The translations under genes and the position numbers were made by a program. Positions 16,834 to 25,406 of a stretch of DNA of 64,000 bases are shown in pieces (within the stretch, counting starts at the first letter, position 1; every line of letters starts with the position of its first letter). The stretch comes from a virus, in IMG/VR virus record IMGVR_UViG_3300042691_029205, positions 1 to 64,000 of that record. The stretch is one strand, 5' to 3'. Under the pieces are notes generated by a model. That model saw only the letters and a program-made list of their open reading frames with translations. It was not told the DNA's origin and did no database searches.

Positions 16834-17172
16834 ATGAGTACGCTTAAAGATTTTAAGTCTGTTTTAGATGAATTAGAAGTTAGCGTTTCGGACTTTCTAA
16901 ACGACTTTGAGTATGAAGACTATTCACATGCTCCAGAAGACAAGGAACAGGAATACAAGGATTTACTAGCAAGTTGTGAATCTGTATCTGTTGGAAGTCA
17001 TTATGACGGGAAAGTATACGACATTATTTTCAAATGGAAAGATATCTTTATTCGTGGGTCTGGTTGGTATTCTTCATGGGGTGATTCTAGTCACGAAGAC
17101 TATTTAGAAGAAGTAGTACCAGTAGAAAAAACAATAATTCAATATGTAAATAAAAACAATAAGAAAGGTTAA
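16834..17172 (+). CDS. hypothetical acidic protein, tandem paralogue 1 (112 aa)
   Basis: Shares with the next protein the order DELE.SVSDFL, VYDIIFKWKD, GWYSSWGDSS and a final beta strand (TIIQYV). The two genes are a tandem duplication. AAGGA precedes the ATG. Function unknown; the acidic character may suggest a DNA mimic or a protein-binding role, which is speculation. Confidence 0.65.
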   Translation: MSTLKDFKSVLDELEVSVSDFLNDFEYEDYSHAPEDKEQEYKDLLASCESVSVGSHYDGKVYDIIFKWKDIFIRGSGWYSSWGDSSHEDYLEEVVPVEKTIIQYVNKNNKKG

Positions 17173-17180
17173 GTATCACT

Positions 17181-17510
17181 ATGGACGAATTACTTTCAGA
17201 ACTAGATAAGTGGAATATCAACGTAGCAGATATGTTGAAATATATAAATCAAGAAGATTGGGAAGACCCAGATTTAGATGATTTTGATGAAAACGAATGG
17301 GAAAATTTTATAGGGTCTTTTGAGCTAATAGATAGCGGCTTTAAAGGAGATGGTCAGTTGTTTGATATAATCTTTAGATACAAAGACAAGTATTTTAAAG
17401 GTTATGGTAAGTATTCATCTTGGGACTCAACTAGATACAATAGTGATTTAGTAGAAGTGTTTCCAAAACAGGTTACTATTACCGAATACGTGGAACAAGA
17501 AGACTTATAA
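17181..17510 (+). CDS. hypothetical acidic protein, tandem paralogue 2 (109 aa)
   Basis: Paralogue of the protein at 16834: LFDIIFRYKDKYFKGYGKYSSW and TITEYV align with the neighbour. The N-terminal half is very rich in Asp and Glu. Its stop overlaps the start of the pseudokinase-like gene (TAATG), so the two are translationally coupled. Confidence 0.65.
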   Translation: MDELLSELDKWNINVADMLKYINQEDWEDPDLDDFDENEWENFIGSFELIDSGFKGDGQLFDIIFRYKDKYFKGYGKYSSWDSTRYNSDLVEVFPKQVTITEYVEQEDL

Positions 17511-18484
17511 TGACTCTTAAACAAATACAACTATTGATAAAGAACCAGAATGCTTGGGATTTATTTGGTTCTGATATAGATAGCCGCCTTAAAGAACTTT
17601 TAGTCGGTTGTCACCCTGATCGTTTTGAAGATGAAAAAGATAAAGAACTAGCTCTATCCCTATCAAAACAGCTATCCTTATTAGCGGAGAAAGCTAGAGA
17701 GCCTCGTTTGTCAATCTTGGACTATTTATTCGTCAAGGATATTTGTACCGGCGACTCTTCTTATGTTCGTCTGTTTGAAAAAGCAGGGAAAAAGTATATA
17801 TTCAAAAGCCCGCTTTCCGATGGGGTTAAGAAGCTAGTCGGGACTGAATTTAATCTAACTAAAGACTTAGTGAGTAAGTCTACTGGTCAGGTTTTTGAGA
17901 AGTTTTTTAGAAAGCCGGTCGAGATTATAATCGACGCTAAAAATAAAGACTATCACTGTGTATATGAATATACAGATGGTTTGATTTCAGTGGCCGATTT
18001 GATTAATATGTTTCCTAGCGGCCTAGATGGTCGTCATATTGTATGGATAACACGTAGAGTATTAGCCGCCCTAGCTTATTTACATTCTCAAGATATTTGT
18101 CATAATGCACCTACGCCAGATCATTTACTTGTAGAGTATAAGGGTCATGGTTTAGTATTGGCTGGGCTGCTGCATTCTACAAAAACCGGAGAAAAACCAC
18201 CTGTTATTCCTGCTAAATATACTGATATATATCCTGATAAATGGGTCAAGGACATTAAAAAAGCCAGTAGCGGGCTAGACATTTATCTAGCAATCAGTTC
18301 AATGCTTAAACTTGCTGGCATAAATTGTCATACTCGAATTAAGAATTTTCTCAAGGGGGTTCAGCTTGAGAGCTTGACAAACCCACAATCGGGAATTATA
18401 ATACATGATGAGCTTGGTGATTTGGCAAAGTCTTTATACGGGAAACCGAAATTTTTTGAATTGGAGCTAATTAATGAAACTTAG
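17510..18484 (+). CDS. DnaJ-like plus protein-kinase-like (pseudokinase) protein (324 aa)
   Basis: Residues about 12-60 look like a degenerate J domain, with HPD at 35-37 (VGCHPDRF). Residues about 75-240 follow a protein-kinase fold: a beta lobe with KYIFKSP, a hinge-like YEYTDGLISV, then RRVLAALAYLHSQDICHNAPTPDHLLVEY where active kinases have HRD...N. The catalytic Asp of HRD and the DFG motif are absent (HNA, LAG), so it is probably a pseudokinase. A vWA gene lies 230 bases downstream, a pairing reminiscent of TerY-type vWA-kinase systems. Confidence 0.6.
   Translation: MTLKQIQLLIKNQNAWDLFGSDIDSRLKELLVGCHPDRFEDEKDKELALSLSKQLSLLAEKAREPRLSILDYLFVKDICTGDSSYVRLFEKAGKKYIFKSPLSDGVKKLVGTEFNLTKDLVSKSTGQVFEKFFRKPVEIIIDAKNKDYHCVYEYTDGLISVADLINMFPSGLDGRHIVWITRRVLAALAYLHSQDICHNAPTPDHLLVEYKGHGLVLAGLLHSTKTGEKPPVIPAKYTDIYPDKWVKDIKKASSGLDIYLAISSMLKLAGINCHTRIKNFLKGVQLESLTNPQSGIIIHDELGDLAKSLYGKPKFFELELINET
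18374..18402 (+). promoter_or_regulatory. intragenic sigma-70-type promoter
   Basis: TTGACA, 17-base spacer, TATAAT within the pseudokinase-like gene; full consensus. It gives the vWA operon its own promoter. Confidence 0.8.
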
Positions 18485-18710
18485 AAAATGGATACTACAT
18501 CAATTAGATGAAATGTTAGAGTGTATTAAATACGCTAGAACAGATTATATTAGTAGTCAATTAACACCTATTGGACCACCAGTAGAAAAACAATTTACTT
18601 CGGTTCGTTCTACAATAAGAGCAGAAAAAGCACTATGTAAAATAGAATCAATAGTAAAAGCAATTAAATCTTTACTTACACCAGAAAAAATCTTTACCAA
18701 AGGACAATAA
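18474..18710 (+). CDS. hypothetical helical protein (78 aa)
   Basis: Basic and helical, without recognised motif. GGAG precedes the ATG. It lies between the pseudokinase-like and vWA genes and overlaps the former by 11 bases. Confidence 0.6.
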   Translation: MKLRKWILHQLDEMLECIKYARTDYISSQLTPIGPPVEKQFTSVRSTIRAEKALCKIESIVKAIKSLLTPEKIFTKGQ

Positions 18711-18712
18711 AT

Positions 18713-19684
18713 ATGGGAACATCAAATTATTCAGCCGATCTTTATAACCACAAGGCGGTTCTACGAGCTAAAACAGCCACGCCTGTATTTGCTCACTCTG
18801 CTGCTGTTAGCTCTGGAAAGGCAGCAAGAGCTACACATGATAGCTTAAATCCAGTCAAATTCACTAATAAAATTCGTGAAAGTCGAGACTCAGCAGAACA
18901 CCCGAATTCACTAGCTATTGCGGTAGCCTTCGATGTGACTGGTTCTATGGGTGGTGTGCCTAAAACAGTACAAAGCAAACTTAATACGCTAATGAGTTTG
19001 TTACTGAAAAAGGGCTATGTGGAAGACCCCCATATTATGCCTGCTGCTTTTGGTGATTCATATTGCGACGACGGGCCAATTCAAGTTGGTCAGTTTGAAG
19101 CGGGTAATGAGGTGGAAGATCATCTTACTAATATCTGGTTAGAAGGTGGTGGTGGAGGCCAAGTTAGTGAGTCGCCAGGACTGTTTCTGTATTACATGGC
19201 AAATTATACCTCAATTGACTGCTTTGAAAAACGCGGCAAAAAGGGCTATATTTTCATTATTACGGATGAAAAGTCACACCCTGTTTCTAAAGAACATATT
19301 AAGGAATTTCTTGGAGTGGACACTGAAAAAGACTACTCGTTCCAAGAGGTTTTAGATATGGCTCGTACCAAGTATAATGTATTTGTTATTATGCCTAATT
19401 TAACGTGTCACTATAATGACTCACAAGTTAATAACTTCTGGAAGTCGCATTTAGGCGAGAATTTTCTCAAGTTAGACGATCCTGATACTGTAGCTGAATT
19501 GATTGCCTCAACAATTGGACTCTGTGAGGGTAATGTTGATAACGATCAATTAATAGATGATTTAACCGATGCTGGTTTATCGAAGAATTCTATTGATTCA
19601 GTAACAAAAACCCTATCTACAGTCACTACTAATACAGCAATCTCGAATAAAAAGTATAGTGGGACTGGTTTAAAACCACTATAA
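18713..19684 (+). CDS. von Willebrand factor A domain protein (323 aa)
   Basis: AFDVTGSMGG at residues 72-81 is the metal-ion-dependent adhesion site (DxTxS: D74, T76, S78). AAFGDSYCDD and a later IFIITDEKSH fit the next vWA strands, and the Gly-rich loop EGGGGGQVSES lies between them. Intracellular vWA proteins act as metal-dependent protein-binding scaffolds, often with AAA ATPases or kinases. It has no signal peptide. Partner candidates here are the pseudokinase-like protein just upstream and the YfaP-like protein at 3568. Confidence 0.8.
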   Translation: MGTSNYSADLYNHKAVLRAKTATPVFAHSAAVSSGKAARATHDSLNPVKFTNKIRESRDSAEHPNSLAIAVAFDVTGSMGGVPKTVQSKLNTLMSLLLKKGYVEDPHIMPAAFGDSYCDDGPIQVGQFEAGNEVEDHLTNIWLEGGGGGQVSESPGLFLYYMANYTSIDCFEKRGKKGYIFIITDEKSHPVSKEHIKEFLGVDTEKDYSFQEVLDMARTKYNVFVIMPNLTCHYNDSQVNNFWKSHLGENFLKLDDPDTVAELIASTIGLCEGNVDNDQLIDDLTDAGLSKNSIDSVTKTLSTVTTNTAISNKKYSGTGLKPL

Positions 19685-19727
19685 AACTCAATTTGAGTTA
19701 TCGATTCTAGCCCCTTGAAAGAGGGAC

Positions 19728-19755
19728 TTGTTTTTTGCCTGCGGTAAGCTATAAT
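19728..19755 (+). promoter_or_regulatory. promoter for a leaderless transcript
   Basis: TTGTTT, 16-base spacer, TATAAT. The -10 ends seven bases before the ATG at 19762, so the expected transcription start is at or next to the A of the start codon. Confidence 0.6.
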
Positions 19756-19761
19756 AAAGAC

Positions 19762-20118
19762 ATGAAATACGAAATAAAAGTTAAATATTTATTATCTGGT
19801 ACTAAAGATTGGCAATTTAAAACTTTAACAGTTAAGGACACGGATAATTTTTGTAAAATCATAGATCAAATTAACGAGTTATTTACAGGTGTTCTGCATT
19901 TCTTATCAGGTAGGAAATTAGAAAATGATAATTTATCGCTCTGTGCAACAAAGAGTGGATGTACTGGATGTATAGAAGACGAAACATATAAACATGGATA
20001 TCGTTTTAACTACGACGATGGGACAACGGATGCTGGAGAATATAGAAAGAAAGGAATGGTAATATATCATTATGCAGATAAAATTAAAAACCCCGAAAAA
20101 TCATCACCTACCTCGTAA
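19762..20118 (+). CDS. hypothetical protein, leaderless (118 aa)
   Basis: Begins MKYEIKVKYLLSGTKDW and is probably beta-rich. Two Cys pairs are present (CATKSGCTGC). No ribosome-binding site; the -10 box is so close that the mRNA should start at the ATG. A longer in-frame TTG start at 19735 lies inside the promoter and is rejected. Confidence 0.65.
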   Translation: MKYEIKVKYLLSGTKDWQFKTLTVKDTDNFCKIIDQINELFTGVLHFLSGRKLENDNLSLCATKSGCTGCIEDETYKHGYRFNYDDGTTDAGEYRKKGMVIYHYADKIKNPEKSSPTS

Positions 20119-20257
20119 GGTTGTGATCGAACTAAGTGTCAATGAGTTTAATTTACTACATAATGCAATAGATTCGATAGAACTAGACGATCCAGACGAA
20201 CATGATTTTATTACATTGTTACAAGAAGAATTAGAGGTAATTCATGGAGATTTGTAG
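20072..20257 (+). CDS. hypothetical protein (61 aa)
   Basis: Small, with KVVIELSVNEFNLLHNAIDS, a pattern of short helical phage proteins. It overlaps both neighbours in other frames. Not recognised. Confidence 0.5.
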   Translation: MQIKLKTPKNHHLPRKVVIELSVNEFNLLHNAIDSIELDDPDEHDFITLLQEELEVIHGDL

Positions 20258-20459
20258 AGGTTCGATTTTTTTAAAATCGGCTTGTGGTAGATGTGAAAAA
20301 TGTCAAAATGATATTGTCGCTATAGCTAAAAGCCTAAATTATTATCTACATAAAACAGACGAAGAAACTAGAGAAGTTGCTTGTAGCGAAGTTACAAATA
20401 ATATCTGCTTACACTGTTTTGGTACTGATAAACCTTGTTATTGCTGGAGAGACGAGTAA
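20244..20459 (+). CDS. zinc-binding Cys-rich protein (71 aa)
   Basis: CGRCEKC near residue 16 and CLHCFGTDKPCYC near the C-terminus supply seven cysteines for one or two zinc sites. Such small proteins bind nucleic acid or protein partners. It overlaps both neighbours. Confidence 0.65.
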   Translation: MEICRGSIFLKSACGRCEKCQNDIVAIAKSLNYYLHKTDEETREVACSEVTNNICLHCFGTDKPCYCWRDE

Positions 20460-20743
20460 TGTCAATGTCAACATATGTTTATGGTGTTCGTGATTTAGAT
20501 GGTATGTTTGCTAAAATGATGAGGGTTAAGAAAGTCTGCGATACAGCAGGCATCAGTTATCCAAAAGAGGTAACTGAATATTTTAAAGACCCAGGGGAAA
20601 ACGAAGAAACAATAAGAAGAGAAATGGAAACTCTTGAAATCAAATTCGAGAGAAACAGTCGAAATGGTGAATATATATATGAAGTACAATTAGAAGATTT
20701 ACCTAAAGAAGTGAAGGCTATTAGATTTATTAATTCATGGTAA
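20459..20743 (+). CDS. hypothetical protein (94 aa)
   Basis: Begins MSMSTYVYGVRDLDGMFAKM, a pattern of small phage proteins of unknown function (YVYGV...D). The ATG overlaps the upstream stop. Its own stop lies at the first base of hairpin copy C. Confidence 0.65.
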   Translation: MSMSTYVYGVRDLDGMFAKMMRVKKVCDTAGISYPKEVTEYFKDPGENEETIRREMETLEIKFERNSRNGEYIYEVQLEDLPKEVKAIRFINSW

Positions 20744-20766
20744 TAGGGGTTTCACCCATATAACCC
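20743..20766 (+). other. post-stop hairpin element, copy C
   Basis: ATAGGGGTTTCACCCATATAACCC. GGG can pair with the near CCC or GGGTT with the distal AACCC. It starts at a stop codon and is followed 15 bases later by a small gene. Confidence 0.6.
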
Positions 20767-20781
20767 AAGGAAAAAAGAACA

Positions 20782-20958
20782 ATGTACGATATAATAGAAG
20801 CATTAACAAAAGAAGTAAATCAATCTCTTTGGAATGCTTTTTATACAAATGAATGGTCAAAGTTTATAGAAACAGTAATTCCAAAGATGAAAACTATATC
20901 TGATTTAATGGAAGAAGATCAAGAATGGTGGGAAGATTACAACGAACCAGCAAAATAA
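20782..20958 (+). CDS. small acidic protein (58 aa)
   Basis: Frame of 59 codons starting MYDIIEALTKEVNQSLW and ending EWWEDYNEPAK; AAGGA lies 12 bases upstream of the ATG. No known family. It lies directly downstream of hairpin copy C, which could control it. Confidence 0.6.
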   Translation: MYDIIEALTKEVNQSLWNAFYTNEWSKFIETVIPKMKTISDLMEEDQEWWEDYNEPAK

Positions 20959-20968
20959 AGTATTAAAT

Positions 20969-21334
20969 ATGCCATACGATAGACCTCCTATTAAACTTAC
21001 GATGTTAATATTAGAGCAGGGTCATCACGAAGGTGCTAGATTAGCATGTATCCCACTTTTTGTTTATCATTATGATTTAACAAGAGAAAAGCTAATTAGT
21101 GTTTTTTTAGATAATATTAAATTAGTGTTACAAGAAACGAATAATAAACAAACGGTATATAATTGGTTACTAGATCAATTTAACTTGGAATCTCATGAAA
21201 CATGTGGAGACAAAGTTTGGGATCATTTAGATTCAATGGGAATTAAATTTATCCCTGATTTAGATATAGATATTAAAATAGACAACATTGTATTATTAGA
21301 CGTTTACTCACTAGAGGATGATTATAATGACTAA
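20969..21334 (+). CDS. hypothetical protein (121 aa)
   Basis: Not recognised; hydrophobic core segments alternate with acidic stretches and the C-terminus is very acidic (VYSLEDDYND). It overlaps the start of the PurA/PurZ-type gene. Confidence 0.6.
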   Translation: MPYDRPPIKLTMLILEQGHHEGARLACIPLFVYHYDLTREKLISVFLDNIKLVLQETNNKQTVYNWLLDQFNLESHETCGDKVWDHLDSMGIKFIPDLDIDIKIDNIVLLDVYSLEDDYND

Positions 21335-22652
21335 GGCTTTTATCGTCGTAGGACTTCAATTTGGTGATGAAACTAAGGGAGCAACAACAGATTACCTATG
21401 TTCGTTGTTTCCAGATCAGCGTAAGCTCGTAGTACGCTATAGCGGTGGCTCTCAGGCTGGTCATTCCGTAGAACACAACGAAAGTCGCCATATCTTTAAT
21501 AACTTCGGCAGCGGCTCTTTACAAGACGTTCCAACTTATTGGGATCGTCATTGTGTATTAAATCCCTACAGCCTGTTTTATGAAACAGAGAAATTAGTTC
21601 AATTAGGTTTAAAGCCAAAGATTAATATTCATCAACAATGTTTAGTCTCAACAATCTATCATCAGATTTTTAACCAGTATAGAGAAAGAAAACGTGGAGA
21701 CTTAAAACATGGTACTTGTGGTCATGGAATTGGTGAAACACGCTCTTATTACTTAAAATACGGCCAAGACGCTATCTTTTATCAAGATTGTTTTTTATCT
21801 CCGCAAGTTTTAGAAAACAAGCTCTATTTACTGAGAGAGCGACTACTTGAAGAAAGTAATTATGGAAAAGAGCTATGCGAAGAACTGTATAGCGTTGATA
21901 TTTTTCAAGCTAAGTATGTTATAGAACAAATAGTTTTTCAACAGAAGACAGGGAATAATTATATAACACCAATTAAAGAGCACGATCTATTTGTTTTTGA
22001 AGGTGCTCAAGGTATTTTACTAGATCAGAATTACGGATTTCACCCACATACTACATGGACAGATACTACGCCACGTAGGGCGTTGGAGTTATGTAGAGAA
22101 TGGGGTATTGAAGATGTTAAGATACTTGGTCTAACACGTACTAATACTACTAGACATGGTAATGGCCCGCTACCTACTTATAATCCAGAACTAACGGATG
22201 AATATCCAGACCAAACGAATACACATAATGAGTTCCAAGGTAACTTTAGAATTGGCGATTTAGACCTATCTATGTTGGAATACTCAAATGAGATTATTCG
22301 ACGTAGTTGTGGACGAGGTTTAGATGGTTTAGTAGTTAGTCATCTGGATCAACATCAAGATGGTTTGTATAAGACAAAAACATTGAACAAGACAGAATAT
22401 AAAAAATATTTCTGTCGAGAATTAAAATATCAAGGCTCTCTATTAAAACAGGAGGCATTGACATATGAACTGTCTTTATTACACGATAAGACTAGATACA
22501 ACTACCACGATAGTCTAAGATGTGATAAAATTTCTTTATACAATAAACTACAGTCTATTTTTCAATGCCCTGTGGTCATCGAATCTGATGGGGCGACAAG
22601 GAATCATAGACAAACAACGAAAGAGGGGCAGGAAATATTATGTATATCATAA
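21327..22652 (+). CDS. adenylosuccinate synthetase-family protein (PurA/PurZ type, 441 aa)
   Basis: GLQFGDETKG at residues 9-18 is the family P-loop; D14 occupies the place of the catalytic Asp of PurA. RYSGGSQAGHS, HGTCGHGIGETR, FEGAQGILLDQ and TRHGNGPLPT follow in family order. PurA joins IMP and Asp with GTP; the phage relative PurZ uses dGMP to build 2-aminoadenine nucleotides. As I recall, PurZ enzymes usually replace that Asp, so its presence favours PurA-like chemistry, but the sequence is divergent (ETKG for EGKG). The window also has MazG and HD proteins, the other two types of partner in the aminoadenine pathway. The ATG at 21327 follows GAGG. Confidence 0.82.
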   Translation: MTKAFIVVGLQFGDETKGATTDYLCSLFPDQRKLVVRYSGGSQAGHSVEHNESRHIFNNFGSGSLQDVPTYWDRHCVLNPYSLFYETEKLVQLGLKPKINIHQQCLVSTIYHQIFNQYRERKRGDLKHGTCGHGIGETRSYYLKYGQDAIFYQDCFLSPQVLENKLYLLRERLLEESNYGKELCEELYSVDIFQAKYVIEQIVFQQKTGNNYITPIKEHDLFVFEGAQGILLDQNYGFHPHTTWTDTTPRRALELCREWGIEDVKILGLTRTNTTRHGNGPLPTYNPELTDEYPDQTNTHNEFQGNFRIGDLDLSMLEYSNEIIRRSCGRGLDGLVVSHLDQHQDGLYKTKTLNKTEYKKYFCRELKYQGSLLKQEALTYELSLLHDKTRYNYHDSLRCDKISLYNKLQSIFQCPVVIESDGATRNHRQTTKEGQEILCIS

Positions 22653-22870
22653 TGATTATTGCAATAATTTTATGGATAGGCATTGGATTAAGGTGTTGGT
22701 TTTATGAAACAATATTGATGAACGAATATCGATTTGCTAAAAAATGTATAACAATGGCCGATTTACTTAGTATTCCTGCATATATGGTACTTGGCGTATT
22801 TTTTAGTATTGTAGATTTATTAGGTAAATTTAGTAAAATTGTAATTTGGAAGGAGAAAAAGAATGATTGA
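22640..22870 (+). CDS. small membrane protein (76 aa)
   Basis: Two hydrophobic segments (2-22 and about 40-62) separated by MNEYRFAKK. GCAGGA precedes the ATG, which lies inside the end of the synthetase gene. Function unknown. Confidence 0.55.
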   Translation: MYIIMIIAIILWIGIGLRCWFYETILMNEYRFAKKCITMADLLSIPAYMVLGVFFSIVDLLGKFSKIVIWKEKKND

Positions 22871-23480
22871 TTTAAATAAATATTGGGTAGAGTGTATTAA
22901 TCATAGTACATTTATATTGAAAATATCACATTGTCGAGTGGATAAATGGGATCGTCGAACTGGTGGATATTACATATGTGAAACAAGTGATTATCCAGGT
23001 AAAGTATTTATATCAGTATCAGACAAACTTCCGAAAAACTGCACAAAATGGAGTCATACTAGTTACACACTTTTTAGTGTGGTAGCCGATCCTATTATTA
23101 TTGATGTTGATAATAATTTAACTGTTAAAACGGAGAACCCTGTCATGTTTATTAAGTACATTCGCGTTAATGACGGTAATAACAATAAATATGGTTCACC
23201 ATCTGTCGGTCGGCCTATTGGTTGTATTGCTATGACTTCTAGTGGCGATTATGGTATATCGTTACATAATAAAACTGATATGTTTGATAAGCGTACCAGT
23301 AAGGCTTATGCTGTATCTAGAGCGATTGGTATGGAAAAACCCATTCGTAAAATTCCTACTAAAACGGTACTGCATCCTCACACTGGAAATCCAATTATGT
23401 TAGATTGCCTGATTGACGATATGGTTAGCCACCTACAAACAAAAGTGAAAAAGATTAAAGACTTAAAAGCCAGCGGCTAA
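22863..23480 (+). CDS. hypothetical protein (205 aa)
   Basis: Not recognised. The second half has a Gly/Ser-rich stretch (NNNKYGSPSVGRPIGC) and a basic C-terminus. AAGGAG precedes the ATG. It is the last gene before the virion module. Confidence 0.65.
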   Translation: MIDLNKYWVECINHSTFILKISHCRVDKWDRRTGGYYICETSDYPGKVFISVSDKLPKNCTKWSHTSYTLFSVVADPIIIDVDNNLTVKTENPVMFIKYIRVNDGNNNKYGSPSVGRPIGCIAMTSSGDYGISLHNKTDMFDKRTSKAYAVSRAIGMEKPIRKIPTKTVLHPHTGNPIMLDCLIDDMVSHLQTKVKKIKDLKASG

Positions 23481-23485
23481 TTTAG

Positions 23486-23498
23486 AACGGTGTATATT
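23486..23498 (+). promoter_or_regulatory. AACGGTG-TATATT motif (candidate late promoter), copy 2
   Basis: AACGGTGTATATT, 35 bases before the first virion-type gene. Confidence 0.55.
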
Positions 23499-23532
23499 TC
23501 TAGTAGAGGACACACAGGAGTTTCTACTAGAA

Positions 23533-24039
23533 ATGGCTATTACAACTAATTGTATATTTAAATCTGCTATTTATTGGCAGCAAAAAGATACACAAAATCT
23601 AGGTTTTTTAAATGATACCGGCGAAATCGGTATTACTCTACCACTATCTACGGGCAGCGGTAATTCTCAAGTAAATCAAGTGTTTTACGAGAGCGGAACC
23701 CTGCCCTCCGGTCAATCGGTTGAATATGATTTAACTGATTTAACCCGCACTATCTTAAATTCTGATGTTCCTATTACCTTTGCTAAAGTCAAGGGTATTT
23801 CTGTAAAAAATAAGGGAACTAGCAGCGGCCACATTATATCTATTTCTGTTACCGGCTCCAATGCTTTTGAAGATTTATTGGAAGATGGTACGTCTTTGCG
23901 TGTTTATCCTGGGGCTGCTCAGACGTTTTTCCGCCCTATAGATGGTTGGACTATCACTTCTAGCGGCTGTATCTTTCAGATTAACGACCTCTATTCTTAC
24001 GGTGTACCCTACGAAATTTCAGTAGTAGGAGTAGAATAA
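23533..24039 (+). CDS. virion-type protein, paralogue 1 (168 aa)
   Basis: A Ser/Gly/Thr-rich beta protein. VEYDLTDLTRTILN, FAKVKGISVKNKG, PIDGWTITSSG and VPYEISVVGVE align with the two next proteins, so the three form a paralogous set of likely tail or baseplate components. It is the first gene after the candidate late promoter at 23486. The exact structural role is unknown. Confidence 0.6.
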   Translation: MAITTNCIFKSAIYWQQKDTQNLGFLNDTGEIGITLPLSTGSGNSQVNQVFYESGTLPSGQSVEYDLTDLTRTILNSDVPITFAKVKGISVKNKGTSSGHIISISVTGSNAFEDLLEDGTSLRVYPGAAQTFFRPIDGWTITSSGCIFQINDLYSYGVPYEISVVGVE

Positions 24040-24524
24040 TGGCGTTTTTAGGTTTTTCTAACGTCCAAATTAAATGGACAAAAACAGATAGCAATTTAGG
24101 TACTGTCGTATCAAAAAACCACCGACAGACACAAACTACATGGACTGATATCTATAGTAATAATTATTATGCAGAAGATTTATTATCATTAGAATTAGAT
24201 ATAGCCGCCACAGAAACATATACATTAGATTTTAATGCTATTTCTTACGAACGGCTGGGTTTTACACTTGAAAAACAGTGGACTAAACTAAAATTTCTCT
24301 ATATTGAAAATTTAGATACTGAAAATTATATAGATATTGGGTCTAGCGGCCTTTCTTATCCATTAGGAATTGTATGTGAAGACGCTGATATAGGACCATT
24401 AGGAGTCTATGTCTATTCCGATAAAGCCGGTATTGCTATAAGCGGTTATCAAAAAGATTTTCAGTTAGTAAATAATAGTGGATCGACAATAAGTGTCAGA
24501 ATCGTAGCTGCGGGAGAATTCTAA
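24039..24524 (+). CDS. virion-type protein, paralogue 2 (161 aa)
   Basis: Shares the order of beta segments with its neighbours (TKLKFLYIENLDTENYI, then a Ser/Gly loop, then SGSTISVRIVAAGEF). GGAG precedes the ATG and the start overlaps the upstream stop. Probable structural component. Confidence 0.55.
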   Translation: MAFLGFSNVQIKWTKTDSNLGTVVSKNHRQTQTTWTDIYSNNYYAEDLLSLELDIAATETYTLDFNAISYERLGFTLEKQWTKLKFLYIENLDTENYIDIGSSGLSYPLGIVCEDADIGPLGVYVYSDKAGIAISGYQKDFQLVNNSGSTISVRIVAAGEF

Positions 24525-25393
24525 TGGCTGAATTTTCCGCTGAAATATTTGCTGACATTAATTTTAGACGATCCGAGAAGAGTTCTTACGGAGTCGTTCA
24601 AGATGAAGTAATTATCAAGCATTCAACCGAACTAGAACGAGGTGTAGGTTTCCAAGAGGCCGAGTCAATTTATAGAACAACTCAGACTCAGCCATCTACA
24701 GGAGAAGTGCTATACCAACTAGAAGATTTACCATTTACTGTTATTGGTGAAGATATATCTACTAGTATTATTGGAACTAATTATAGTAAGATAAAAGGAT
24801 TTTCTATCTATAATAGAAGTTCACAGCCTCTTTATTTTAGATTACCATTCTTTACAGGCCAAATGAGAGTTGGAGCAAGCGGCGAAGTACATTCATCTAA
24901 TATGGATGGTTGGGTGGTTTCTTCTGGTGACGAGATAGGGATTAGTGGAAATAGCGGCCAAACATATGATTTATTATTTTTATCTGCTCCAATTCCTTTC
25001 GATGTAACCGGCTCACTTAACGCTAATTATACGTATATTTCACCAGTAGTCTCAACAGGCTATATGAACTATTCGTTTAGCGGCCAATTAAGTATAGGTT
25101 TTACTGGTAATATTGGACATACTTTAAATATATCTAGTACAGGTAGTTTTAATTATAGTCACTATTTAGATATTACTTCAACTGGAACTGGTAATTATAG
25201 TCATCACTTAGACGTAACTTCTTTAGCCACAACTAATTATTCATTAGCAGACATAACTCCAATCATCCGAAGTATTTTAAATACAAATTATTCTCATTAT
25301 CAAGATGTAACACAACGAGTCTATGGGAATTATTCGTTTAGCGGTGAAGTACCAAGCGGCGATTATGGTATGTTATTTGGTATTTGGTTCTAA
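24524..25393 (+). CDS. virion-type protein with NYS repeats, paralogue 3 (289 aa)
   Basis: Residues 1-165 match the paralogue domain (LEDLPFTVIGEDI, YSKIKGFSIYNRSS, NMDGWVVSSGD). From about 170 onwards the protein is built of imperfect 17-21-residue repeats with a core such as NYSHYLDITSTG, ending in SFSGEVPSGDYG. Such repeats are typical of fibre shafts or surface-exposed virion proteins and would allow repeat-number variation. Confidence 0.6.
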   Translation: MAEFSAEIFADINFRRSEKSSYGVVQDEVIIKHSTELERGVGFQEAESIYRTTQTQPSTGEVLYQLEDLPFTVIGEDISTSIIGTNYSKIKGFSIYNRSSQPLYFRLPFFTGQMRVGASGEVHSSNMDGWVVSSGDEIGISGNSGQTYDLLFLSAPIPFDVTGSLNANYTYISPVVSTGYMNYSFSGQLSIGFTGNIGHTLNISSTGSFNYSHYLDITSTGTGNYSHHLDVTSLATTNYSLADITPIIRSILNTNYSHYQDVTQRVYGNYSFSGEVPSGDYGMLFGIWF

Positions 25394-25406
25394 AAGGAGC
25401 AGGAAA

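Noticed and set aside
18713-19684. Complete tellurite-resistance type operon around the vWA gene
   Set aside because: No TerD, TerC or phosphatase proteins were seen nearby; only the vWA and a pseudokinase-like protein are present.
19709-19738. Terminator after the vWA gene (CCCCTTGAAAGAGGG plus T-run)
   Set aside because: The stem has only three or four sound pairs and the T-run is separated from it; the T-run also forms part of the next promoter.
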